Positions 35,350 through 43,333 of a stretch of 64,000 nt of DNA are shown here, in pieces. This DNA comes from Marispirochaeta sp963667435 (GTDB lineage Bacteria > Spirochaetota > Spirochaetia > JC444 > Marispirochaetaceae), in NCBI GenBank assembly GCA_963667435.1, contig OY763414.1, forward strand, positions 496,001 through 560,000. The letters are read 5' to 3'. Position 1 is the first letter of the stretch. Each line of letters opens with the position of its first letter. The notes below the pieces were generated by a model. That model searched no databases. It saw only the letters and a program-made list of their open reading frames with translations, and was not told the DNA's origin. Position numbers and translations under genes: made by a program.

Positions 35350-36597
35350 TCAATGAATAAAGTAGACCGCCCCGGCCGGGTCATCTCCATATGCACCCAG
35401 TGCTGCGTAGTCTCCAAGTAAAGCAACAGAGTTTCCAAGATTATCATCTGCGGCACCGTTATCTGTACCGGCGGTAAGTTTTTCTTCAAAAACCCAGATG
35501 TTTGAACTGTTTTTAGAATAAAAATAGACAGCACCGCTGTTCGAACCATCAGCATCATCCATCCTGGCTCCTACTATCAGTGTATCTGCATTAATAGCTA
35601 CAGAACCACCGTATTCATCACCGGTATCGCCGTAATCATCGCCTGGAGTCAGCTTTTGCAGGAACGACCCGCTATCATCGAAAATGTAGACAGCGCCGGT
35701 CGAGCTGTTTTCTTCAGGAGCACCTACGGCCACAACGCCGTTTGATATATCAACAGCAGAACCGAAATATGCCTCTTCTTCGCTGTCTGTTCCGGCAGTA
35801 ATACGGTCTACAAGAAGCCAGCTACCACTTGCCCGGCTGTATATGTAGGCAGCGCCACGTTGTGTATCAAACCCGTCAGCACCGCAGACAAGGGTATCGC
35901 CCTCAAGGGCAATAGAATATCCCATACCGCCGACGTCTGTATAAACACCACCAGCCATTATTTTCTCATCCAGTATCCATTTCTCATCAACCGAATCCCA
36001 GATATACGCGAAAACTGCGCCGGTACCATTTTCACTATCTCCGGAAGCACCTACAATTAGATAGCTGCTGCTTATAGCAATAGAGCTGCCATAAGCCTGA
36101 TAAAGGTTTCGGGTTGTGCCTGCTTCCGGCAATTTCTGCGTCAAATTCCATTGCCCGTTGGAACAGGAAAAAACGTATGCTGTTCCGGAATAATTATATT
36201 CATCGTCATCCCCTGAGGCACTCACAATGGCAGTATCACCAAAAATTGCCGCAGATCTGCCAAGTTGATCATAATCGGCAGAATAGCTGCTCCCTGCCAG
36301 AATTTTCTGTTCCAGGCTCAACCCGCTGGCCCCTATGGAATAAATATATGCCGCCCCTGCTGCTGTCCCGTCTTCATCATCAGCATAAGCACAGATAATA
36401 ACTCTCTCGGCAGAAAAGGCAATGGCATTGCCGAAACGTCCGCCGCCGACATCAAGGGAACCGGGTGTAATCTTGGTAACCGTTGTTGATTCAGAATCGG
36501 TTGTAGAGGCAGATGAGGATCCGCATGATAATATTTCACAAATTAAAATGATAATAAAGGAAAAATAACAAATAGCCGGAATCATTTTTTGCTTCAT
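35350..36597 (-). CDS. FG-GAP-repeat lipoprotein
   Basis: A 415-residue predicted lipoprotein with lipobox EILSC near residue 25. About seven repeats of some 50 residues follow, each containing GDxxIV(G/S)A..DD..... and an aromatic AYIYS/AVYIF strand, which fit the FG-GAP/integrin-alpha-like beta-propeller pattern. Such proteins are extracytoplasmic, may bind calcium, and often act in adhesion. It is on the opposite strand to the dehydrogenase-kinase operon and splits the sugar-acid locus; it looks like an insertion rather than a functional partner. The start is preceded by AGGAGTGAATT. Confidence 0.75.
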   Translation of the reverse strand: MKQKMIPAICYFSFIIILICEILSCGSSSASTTDSESTTVTKITPGSLDVGGGRFGNAIAFSAERVIICAYADDEDGTAAGAAYIYSIGASGLSLEQKILAGSSYSADYDQLGRSAAIFGDTAIVSASGDDDEYNYSGTAYVFSCSNGQWNLTQKLPEAGTTRNLYQAYGSSIAISSSYLIVGASGDSENGTGAVFAYIWDSVDEKWILDEKIMAGGVYTDVGGMGYSIALEGDTLVCGADGFDTQRGAAYIYSRASGSWLLVDRITAGTDSEEEAYFGSAVDISNGVVAVGAPEENSSTGAVYIFDDSGSFLQKLTPGDDYGDTGDEYGGSVAINADTLIVGARMDDADGSNSGAVYFYSKNSSNIWVFEEKLTAGTDNGAADDNLGNSVALLGDYAALGAYGDDPAGAVYFIH

Positions 36598-36655
36598 AAT
36601 TCACTCCTGCAAATTGATACAGGAGCAATTTTTTCATACTCGGCCGCATTATTCG

Positions 36656-36685
36656 TCCCGATTTATAAATTGGGACTTTTTTTTC
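36656..36685 (+). terminator. Terminator-like hairpin with T tract on the plus strand
   Basis: GTCCC...GGGAC (36656-36677) is a nearly perfect palindrome with one mismatched pair, followed by eight T. It points along the plus strand, where no gene precedes it within 1 kb; both neighbouring genes are on the minus strand. It may stop antisense transcription or be a leader hairpin. Confidence 0.45.
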
Positions 36686-36794
36686 TACTCTTTTGGAAGA
36701 CCCACCCTTTTCTTACCAGAATGCACTTTCAGGAATAACAGGAAATCCTATTCCCAGTGATCTCATGGTAAAAATTACATCCCGGCAACATCAA

Positions 36795-37970
36795 CTACAC
36801 AATCGGCCCGTTCTGGTAAATCGCCGTCGAACCGACATAACCGATAATCTCAGCCTTCGTCTTTTCTCCGGAAGCAATACCTATGGTTTTATTTAATACC
36901 CGGAGTCCTGCACTTTCCAGAGTCTCCCCTCCGAGCATAACCGGAGAAACATCGATATCAATAAAATCAGCAAGTCTGTCCACGGTGAACTTGTTCCCGG
37001 AAACCTTCAGGACAGGGACAAATGGAAAGCCCTGGGGCGCACCAATACCGGTGGAAAAAAGAATAAGCTGGCACCCCGCCGCGGCAAGGGCAGCCAGAAG
37101 TTCCGGCTCTCTCCCCGGGGAGTCGACAAAGTAAAGACCTTTTTCTGATCCGGGACTTGTGCCATATTCAAGGCAGTCAACAATTTTACCGGTTCCAGCC
37201 TTTACCACCGCCCCGATTGATTTTTCTTCAATAGTGGTCAGTCCCGCCTCGATGTTTCCTTTACTGGGATTTCCCCCGCGCATATCACCGCCTGCGCTCC
37301 GAACCCTCTCTTCTTTTCTCTGTATCATTTTAAACAGCTTGGATGAGACTTCAGGTGTTGCACAGCGATCCTCAAGAAGGTGCTCTGCTCCAATCAGTTC
37401 GGTGGTTTCACCGAATACAACTGAGCCCCCGGCAGCAATGAGCAGATCAGCCGCTTTTCCGACCGCGGGATTAGAGGCAAGCCCTGATGTAGGATCGGAT
37501 GCGCCGCATTTTATTCCTATCTTCAAGCTGCCTATGTCCGCAGGCTGAGGTGATATCCTCGAAATTTCTGCCGCCAGTTTCTGAGCTTTTAAGCCTCCCT
37601 CCGCGACAGCCGCAAAAAAACCTCCGGCTTTCTGAATACTGAGCACTTCCACAGGTTTTCCGGCAGCGGCTATCTCTTCAGCAACCCTGATGGAATCGAT
37701 ACTTTCGCACCCAAGCCCGACTACAAGCACAGCTCCCAGATTGGGATTTCTTCCAAGATTGACCAGAGTACGATGCACCATATCTGTATCTTCCGACAAC
37801 AGACCGCATCCCTGCTGGTGTGTGAAAACAGCAGCCCCTGGCAGATGTACAGCAATATCGGATGCCGCCTGATTGGCACAGGTTACTGTTGAAATAATAC
37901 CGACCAGGTTCCGGATGCCAACAGAACCGTCCAGCCGTCGATATCCTGAAAATTTGAGGCCTTTTTTCAT
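36795..37970 (-). CDS. UxaA-family altronate/galactarate dehydratase, large subunit
   Basis: A 391-residue enzyme equal to the C-terminal catalytic part of the UxaA/GarD dehydratases. It shows THQQGCGLLSEDTDMVHRTL, GLGCESIDS, the IKCGASDPTSGLASNPAVG segment and FSTGIGAPQGFPFVPVLKVSGN. These enzymes remove water from altronate, galactarate or related sugar acids to give 2-keto-3-deoxy acids and use iron. The companion SAF-domain subunit is encoded ten bases upstream as a separate gene; in E. coli both parts are in one chain. It ends in TAG. It belongs with the SDR, kinase and TRAP genes in a sugar-acid catabolic locus. Confidence 0.85.
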   Translation of the reverse strand: MKKGLKFSGYRRLDGSVGIRNLVGIISTVTCANQAASDIAVHLPGAAVFTHQQGCGLLSEDTDMVHRTLVNLGRNPNLGAVLVVGLGCESIDSIRVAEEIAAAGKPVEVLSIQKAGGFFAAVAEGGLKAQKLAAEISRISPQPADIGSLKIGIKCGASDPTSGLASNPAVGKAADLLIAAGGSVVFGETTELIGAEHLLEDRCATPEVSSKLFKMIQRKEERVRSAGGDMRGGNPSKGNIEAGLTTIEEKSIGAVVKAGTGKIVDCLEYGTSPGSEKGLYFVDSPGREPELLAALAAAGCQLILFSTGIGAPQGFPFVPVLKVSGNKFTVDRLADFIDIDVSPVMLGGETLESAGLRVLNKTIGIASGEKTKAEIIGYVGSTAIYQNGPIV

Positions 37971-37980
37971 ACAATCGCCA

Positions 37981-38265
37981 TTACGCCCGAAGGCCTTTTA
38001 CATTATGTATATGCACATGCATTCCAGGCTCAATATCGGAAGTTGCAATTCCTATGACAGCCCCATATTTTATTACCAATTCACCATCGGTAATTTTTAC
38101 CCTGGCAAGTTTATGGGCATATGGTATTTTTTCCGTTACTGTAAGTGGGTCTTTCATTCCAGCAACATTAAGGCGGTCACCGGAAAACAAATCCTGAAGC
38201 GCTGTTAAGGTATTGTCATTTTTATCAAGAAGAAGATATTTATTCCCATCTGTTTTTTCGGCCAT
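37981..38265 (-). CDS. UxaA-family dehydratase, small SAF-domain subunit
   Basis: A 94-residue SAF-type domain, the N-terminal module of UxaA/GarD enzymes. It contains KITDGELVIKYGAVIGIAT and HVHIHNVKGLRA; the latter matches the conserved GxHVHxHN motif. It works with the large subunit to form the complete dehydratase. I start at ATG 38265 (MAEKTDG); the longer frame upstream passes through a promoter. TATACT lies seven bases upstream of this ATG and there is no ribosome-binding site, so the message may be leaderless. Confidence 0.85.
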   Translation of the reverse strand: MAEKTDGNKYLLLDKNDNTLTALQDLFSGDRLNVAGMKDPLTVTEKIPYAHKLARVKITDGELVIKYGAVIGIATSDIEPGMHVHIHNVKGLRA

Positions 38266-38272
38266 TACATAC

Positions 38273-38278
38273 AGTATA
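38273..38278 (-). promoter_or_regulatory. -10 box of UxaA small-subunit gene
   Basis: TATACT on the minus strand ends seven bases before the ATG at 38265. Confidence 0.4.
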
Positions 38279-38340
38279 ATATGGGATATGGTTTTTTGGT
38301 GAAAAAACATAATATGGTGATAACATCAAGCACCATGACA

Positions 38341-38841
38341 TCACCCTTGGATATCCCAGAATCTTAAGAGTTCATTGGTCAGGAGTTCTCTATTCTGAGG
38401 TGATACCGAACGGTTAAACAGAGATATCTCCTCTCTGGTAATAGTAAGGTTCCGGTCAAGATCTGCCTTAAGAAACCCTTTTTCTTTATCCCTGTCCACT
38501 CTGCCTGTTGCAGCCCGGTACATCAGCACCGAGATGGACCTGCACAAACTATCGGCGTCGGCTGCGGCTATACCAAGCTCTCTGGATATGTAACCGGTTT
38601 CAATCTTCTCAATGTCATAGCCCCGATACTGAAAAACTTCGTCAGGGAAAACTTCTCTTTCGGCTATATTCTTTGAACCGACACCTGACGATAACCATGA
38701 TTTATCAATCAGACTGGGTAATACTAATCCAGCGAGCATAAGTGCTATAACCAGAACAAACTGTTTCCTGCCGCCCGAAACCTTGCGGTTTGAGTTTCGC
38801 GGTAAGCCGATAATGCTGTAAGTTGTTGCTATACTGTTCAT
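38341..38841 (-). CDS. Membrane-anchored EF-hand-like protein
   Basis: A protein of about 166 residues with an N-terminal membrane helix (QFVLVIALMLAGLVLPSL) and a periplasmic remainder. Near the C-terminus DLDRNLTITREE fits an EF-hand loop (Asp, Asp, Asn, Thr, Thr and Glu at positions 1, 3, 5, 7, 9 and 12), so calcium binding is plausible. No further family was recognised. The start could be ATG at 38841, 38847 or 38880; I chose the first of these because the longer frames add a hydrophobic stretch with no ribosome-binding site. It is not obviously connected to the sugar-acid genes around it. Confidence 0.5.
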   Translation of the reverse strand: MNSIATTYSIIGLPRNSNRKVSGGRKQFVLVIALMLAGLVLPSLIDKSWLSSGVGSKNIAEREVFPDEVFQYRGYDIEKIETGYISRELGIAAADADSLCRSISVLMYRAATGRVDRDKEKGFLKADLDRNLTITREEISLFNRSVSPQNRELLTNELLRFWDIQG

Positions 38842-38971
38842 ACCCATGTTATGCACAAAGTATGCCAACACAAAAAACACTGAATTTGGCAGTAAAATGG
38901 TGATTTTTTGAAGAAGAAAGGCACTTTACTTAATATTCACATTACTTTTCTTATGTCTCACATAATTATAT

Positions 38972-39115
38972 TTATGCTTTTTCCATCTTTTCAGGCTTGC
39001 ACAATTTCTTTTTGTCCCGGGCTGTACGTTTGCATTTACTGCAGATAAATTTGTCTTTTTAATGATCTTTTTCCTCATACTCTTTCCGGGACAGTTTACA
39101 CCTTTTTTTTGCCAT
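38972..39115 (-). pseudogene. Small zinc-ribbon protein gene split by in-frame TAA
   Basis: Starting at ATG 39115 with GAGGGG upstream, the frame reads MAKKRCKLSRKEYEEKDH, then TAA (39059-39061), then KDKFICSKCKRTARDKK and KLCKPEKMEKA to TAA at 38972. The whole has the spacing of a four-cysteine zinc ribbon (C, CxxC, C) and resembles short conserved proteins that begin MxKKRCKLSRxE and end with a LCKPEK motif. The stop separates the first Cys from the other three, so the truncated 18-residue peptide cannot fold. The original codon may have been CAA, GAA or AAA. Confidence 0.6.
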
Positions 39116-39146
39116 TATAGAGACCCCTCACTAACAGAATATACGA

Positions 39147-40583
39147 CTATTCGGAGCTGAGAGTAAAACCGCCGCCGGCATGGGGAACCAGCTGAACCTG
39201 ATGGGTAATTGCAGGAATATGATGCTCGGCGACATGACTTACATACAGCAGGGTGGAAAGCTGTTTATCAGCTATTACCTGAGCTGCCTCAAGCACCGCC
39301 GCAGTATTCTGGTCATCCAGACCGTGGCATGGTTCATCAAGAAGGAGCAATGTCGGACGCTTTATCAGGGAACGAACTATAAGCACAATTCTCTGGGTAC
39401 CGAATGAGAGTTGACGCATACTTTTCTTAAGAACATTCTGAACTCCGAACAAATCAGCCCATTCCATTGCCTCATCGATATGTTTTGCATGGGGTTCATC
39501 GTAAAGACCGATGGTATCAAAAAAACCGGAAAGTATTACATCCAGAACCGGAGTGCCCATAAGCTGACGCATGTGCAGAGCAGGAGAAACATGGCCAATG
39601 CGTTTTTTTATTTCCCAGACAGCCTCTCCGGTCCCTTTCTTCTTGCCAAACAGATAAAGATCCTGCCCGAATGCCTTGGGGTTATCACCATTTATAAGTT
39701 CCATAAGGGTTGTTTTGCCCGCACCATTGGGTCCGGAGATCTTCCATGCTTCACCCTCCATTACTTTCCAGTTAATATCCCTGAGCACCTGATTATCGCC
39801 GTAGGCAATGGAGACATTCTTCATCTCGATGAGTGACCTGGAATCTGTTCCCAGGGGGGGATGTTTTTCTTCGCTGTTCAGCCTCTCCCAGGTCTCCACG
39901 GCGGCATGATTAATCCCGGTAAACTCATGGCTTCCAGCAGGATCCTTAAGCAATATAAGATTGGTGGTAATCTCCGGAACATCGCTGCGCCTGCCGGTAA
40001 TCAGAATAAGCGCACAGTGTTGAATCAGTTCCTCCAGCAGCTCATGCAGTTCTTTCTGCGCCTGGATATCGAGTCCATCGAAAGGATCATCCAGAATCAG
40101 CAACCGCGGATTGTAGCTTAACTGTTTGAGGATCATCACTTTTCTTAGTTCACCGGAGCTTAAGGCCCTGAGGCCGCGATCAATCAACCTTTCAAGATTA
40201 AAGCGATGCAGGAAATTATCTTCATCCGCCTTATGATGCTCATAATCCAGATAAACCGCCACACTGCGCCCCAGGTCAGGCGCGCCGCCGTTAAGGTCGC
40301 TTTCGTCATTGCGTTTTTCATCTTCGATAAGCCGGACACCGGCGTCGAAGCTTACAAGTCCTGTCTTGTTTTTAAGGAGAGCATACTCTATTCTCTCCCC
40401 GTATCTGGGTTCAATTTCTCCGGCGATTACACGGCTGTAAAATGTTTTTCCCGAACCGTTGGGTCCGCAGATAACGGTACAGGTATTATCGCAAATATCA
40501 ATATCCGGCAGAGAGAACCAGTCTCCCGCAGGTGTTTTGAGTTTGAGATTGCTGATGCTGAGAAGCTTGTCGGTACTATTCAT
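39147..40583 (-). CDS. ModF-like double ABC ATPase
   Basis: A 478-residue protein with two ABC ATPase domains in one chain. The first has Walker A CGPNGSGKT and signature LSSGELRK; the second has Walker A SGPNGAGKTT, signature LSFGTQR and Walker B TLLLLDEPCHGLDD. No membrane segments are present. The layout matches ModF (PhrA), which in E. coli is linked to molybdate genes and to photorepair but whose role is not settled. Here it sits alone between the zinc-ribbon pseudogene and the SDR gene, with no molybdate transporter beside it. The 478-residue length is close to E. coli ModF (490). Confidence 0.75.
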   Translation of the reverse strand: MNSTDKLLSISNLKLKTPAGDWFSLPDIDICDNTCTVICGPNGSGKTFYSRVIAGEIEPRYGERIEYALLKNKTGLVSFDAGVRLIEDEKRNDESDLNGGAPDLGRSVAVYLDYEHHKADEDNFLHRFNLERLIDRGLRALSSGELRKVMILKQLSYNPRLLILDDPFDGLDIQAQKELHELLEELIQHCALILITGRRSDVPEITTNLILLKDPAGSHEFTGINHAAVETWERLNSEEKHPPLGTDSRSLIEMKNVSIAYGDNQVLRDINWKVMEGEAWKISGPNGAGKTTLMELINGDNPKAFGQDLYLFGKKKGTGEAVWEIKKRIGHVSPALHMRQLMGTPVLDVILSGFFDTIGLYDEPHAKHIDEAMEWADLFGVQNVLKKSMRQLSFGTQRIVLIVRSLIKRPTLLLLDEPCHGLDDQNTAAVLEAAQVIADKQLSTLLYVSHVAEHHIPAITHQVQLVPHAGGGFTLSSE

Positions 40584-40717
40584 GGGCTTATAGTAGCCTG
40601 AGATTTCAAGAAATAAAAGGATTCAACAGTACTCTGATTACAATTATTTGTTATAAAATACTCCACGAATTAAGCGTAATACCCTATCCGTGGAGTATCA
40701 ATCAGGATCACCGGGAA

Positions 40718-41479
40718 CTACCGCCCCATATACCCGCCATCGACTATAAGGGTAAACCCGTTAACATAGGATGAAGCATCAGAAGCCAGATAGAGGGCCG
40801 CACCAGCCATATCTTCCGGTTCTCCCCAACGGTTCATTGGAATCCTCATCATGGTTTCTGCTACCCTTTCTGATTCAGTACGCATAGGGCCGGTAAGGTC
40901 TGTGACAGTATATCCCGGGGCAATACCGTTAACGCGTATATTGTACTTTGACCATTCATTGGACATCTGCATGGTAATATTCTTTAGGGCAGCCTTAGAT
41001 GCGGTATATGAAATGACCTTTATACCGCCCTGGTACGATGTCAGGGAAGCGATATTGACGATGTTTCCACCGGTTTCCTGCTTTATAAACTGCCTTGCTG
41101 CCTTCTGGCAGAGAAAGAAAACCGACTTTAGATTGACCTCCAGTACCCGGTCCCACTGCTCCTCGGTAAAGTCGATTGCCATGTTTCTTGCAGTCGTACC
41201 TGCATTATTGACCAGAATATCTACATGACCGAATCTTTCAACTGCAGCGTCCACTATGCGGTCGGCGGCATCCTTTCCAGAAATGTCTATCTTCAACTCA
41301 AGGTATTCCCTTCCAATAAACTCAATATACTCCCGGACCTCAGAATGGTCTGATCTACCCACTCCAGCCACATTCGCACCAGCCTCGGCAAGAGCTTTAG
41401 CTATTGCAGCACCGATGCCACGGGTTGCCCCGGTTACTATGGCCACTTTACCATCCAGTTTAAACTTGTCCAGAATCAT
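40718..41479 (-). CDS. Short-chain dehydrogenase/reductase (gluconate 5-dehydrogenase-like)
   Basis: A 253-residue classical SDR. It has the cofactor loop TGATRGIGAAIAKA, NNAG in LVNNAGTTARN, the catalytic Ser in NIASLTSYQGG and the Tyr-Lys pair in SYTASKAALKN. It would oxidise or reduce a sugar-acid hydroxyl with NAD(P). I start at ATG 41479, with GGAG upstream; a TTG start 21 bases further on is less likely. It lies 22 bases after the TRAP DctM gene and is probably co-transcribed with the transporter, so its substrate is likely the imported sugar acid. Confidence 0.85.
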   Translation of the reverse strand: MILDKFKLDGKVAIVTGATRGIGAAIAKALAEAGANVAGVGRSDHSEVREYIEFIGREYLELKIDISGKDAADRIVDAAVERFGHVDILVNNAGTTARNMAIDFTEEQWDRVLEVNLKSVFFLCQKAARQFIKQETGGNIVNIASLTSYQGGIKVISYTASKAALKNITMQMSNEWSKYNIRVNGIAPGYTVTDLTGPMRTESERVAETMMRIPMNRWGEPEDMAGAALYLASDASSYVNGFTLIVDGGYMGR

Positions 41480-41500
41480 CTTTGTGCTCCATTTTTTCAA

Positions 41501-42778
41501 TTACTGATTAAGAATCCCCGGGAGCCATAATGACAAAGCAGGGATATAAGTAATCAGCATTAATACAATGAACATCCCTAAGAAAAACGGTACAAACCCT
41601 CTGAAAGCTTCCTTCATATTGATGCCAGCTATGGAACAGCTAACAAACAGACAGGACCCCACGGGGGGCGTAAACAAACCAATACCCAGGTTGGCAACCA
41701 CGATCACACCGAAATGAACCGGATCAATACCAAGTTCCATGGCAATCGGTGCAAGCACAGGAACAAAGATAATCATTGCAGGTGTAAGATCCAGAACAGC
41801 TCCGGCGATCAGCAGTACAATATTGAAAATAAGCAGAAGAATAATTTTACTGCTGGTGACACTTAATAGAAATTCTGCAATAAGCACCGGGAGCCGTTGA
41901 CTGGTGATAATCCAGCTGAAGGCACTGGCGGCACCTACCATGAGCATTACCATGCCGGTTATTTTAATTGTATCTATGAGCATATCCGGAAGATCACTGA
42001 CTTTAATGCCTCGGTAAACAAAGAAACCGATAATAAACGAATATACTACCGCAAGAACAGCCGCTTCAGTAGGTGTAACAATGCCGGATATAATACCTCC
42101 AAGCACAATTACAATAGAAAGCAAAGGCAGAATACTGTCGGCAGCGGTTAAGAGAACCTCTTTAGCCGTAAATGATTCATCCCTGGGATAATCCCTCTTT
42201 TGAGAAATTACACCGGAGATAAACATCAGGGTAAAGCCCACAAGCAGTCCCGGAATAGCACCGGCAATGAACAGAGTTCCAACCGACTGGTTCATAAGGA
42301 TTGCATAAATTACCATGGGAATACTTGGGGGAATAAGTATGCCTATTACCGATGAAGTTGCTGTAACCGCAACAGAAAAATCCTTGTCGTAGCCTTTTTC
42401 GGTCATCGAGGGGATCAGTATAGAACCGATTGAAGAGGAGTCTGCAGTCGCGGAACCGGTAATTCCGGCAAAGAGCATACTGACAACAATATTTATATAA
42501 GCAAGACCACCCTTGAACCGACCAACCAGAATTGCTGATGCACGAATTAATCGATGAGAAATTCCGCCGGTGGCCATAATCTTTCCTGCCAGTATAAAAA
42601 ACGGAATTGCAAGCAGAGTAAATGAATCCAGGCCGGAATACAACCTTTGTGGAATCATTATCAACGGTACCATATCTGAGAGAGAAACCCAGATCATGGA
42701 TGAAATACCCAGAACAAAGGCAATTGGAACGGATATCCCCACAAGAACTATAAATAATGCAAAAAGAAGCAGCATCAT
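41501..42778 (-). CDS. dctM: TRAP transporter large membrane subunit DctM
   Basis: A 425-residue polytopic protein with about 12 membrane helices, matching TRAP DctM. Typical features are IPFFILAGKIMATGGIS, SMLFAGITGSATADSSSIG, LIPPSIPMVIYAILMNQSVG and a VVANLGIGLFTPPVGSCLF motif near the end. It forms the sodium-driven transport channel together with the small subunit. Its start overlaps the DctQ stop in ATGA, indicating coupled translation. Confidence 0.9.
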   Translation of the reverse strand: MMLLLFALFIVLVGISVPIAFVLGISSMIWVSLSDMVPLIMIPQRLYSGLDSFTLLAIPFFILAGKIMATGGISHRLIRASAILVGRFKGGLAYINIVVSMLFAGITGSATADSSSIGSILIPSMTEKGYDKDFSVAVTATSSVIGILIPPSIPMVIYAILMNQSVGTLFIAGAIPGLLVGFTLMFISGVISQKRDYPRDESFTAKEVLLTAADSILPLLSIVIVLGGIISGIVTPTEAAVLAVVYSFIIGFFVYRGIKVSDLPDMLIDTIKITGMVMLMVGAASAFSWIITSQRLPVLIAEFLLSVTSSKIILLLIFNIVLLIAGAVLDLTPAMIIFVPVLAPIAMELGIDPVHFGVIVVANLGIGLFTPPVGSCLFVSCSIAGINMKEAFRGFVPFFLGMFIVLMLITYIPALSLWLPGILNQ

Positions 42779-43266
42779 GAGCGAACTCCTGTATCAGTAT
42801 CAAAGAATAATTCCAGAATGATACATATCGAGTAAAAAGCCATTACCAGGCAGGAAAAGGGAAGTACAATATAAACGATCCCCATCGGAATCCTTGCAAC
42901 CGGTGTAACCTGCTGCATGGTTATAGTTATCAGGTATATACCTTTCCATGCGGTTATAATGCTGAAAATAGTAATAAGTAACTGGATAAATATTTTCAGT
43001 TTTTTCACTGATTTTTCGGTAAGCTTTTCCATAATTACATCGAGGCGAATATGCTCATCTTCCTTCATTACCATTGCCGCACCAAGAAAAGAAATCCAAA
43101 TAAAAAGGATTCTTGCCAATTCCTCGGAGAATGCAATTGGGAACTTCATCAGATATCGGGAAAGTACCTGAGCTATCGTTAAAACGATAACTCCTATAAA
43201 AAGAAGCATCGCAAGCAGTCGGACCATCTTATCCAGTTGTTGTTTGTATTTATTCAGTTTGTCCAT
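42775..43266 (-). CDS. dctQ: TRAP transporter small membrane subunit DctQ
   Basis: A 163-residue protein with four membrane helices and the DctQ motif RILFIWISFLGAAMVMKEDEHIRLDV. It is the small integral subunit of the tripartite transporter and overlaps the dctM start by four bases. I start at ATG 43266, which follows GAGGAATGT; the longer frame upstream reads through the DctP-DctQ hairpin. Confidence 0.88.
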   Translation of the reverse strand: MDKLNKYKQQLDKMVRLLAMLLFIGVIVLTIAQVLSRYLMKFPIAFSEELARILFIWISFLGAAMVMKEDEHIRLDVIMEKLTEKSVKKLKIFIQLLITIFSIITAWKGIYLITITMQQVTPVARIPMGIVYIVLPFSCLVMAFYSICIILELFFDTDTGVRS

Positions 43267-43283
43267 ACATTCCTCTAAAAATA

Positions 43284-43305
43284 ATGCCCGGCATATGCCG
43301 GGCAT
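43284..43305. repeat. 22-base perfect palindrome between dctP and dctQ
   Basis: ATGCCCGGCAT followed directly by its reverse complement. As RNA it would form a strong hairpin between the binding-protein gene and the membrane subunit genes. Such intercistronic stems commonly stabilise the upstream message so that more binding protein is made; that role is inferred. Confidence 0.65.
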
Positions 43306-43333
43306 GTACATTTACCCGTAAGTAGATCAGTAC

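Noticed and set aside
10393..39061. Selenocysteine recoding as cause of the in-frame stops
   Set aside because: Selenocysteine uses TGA. The stops here are TAG and TAA, and no downstream stem-loop is needed to explain them.
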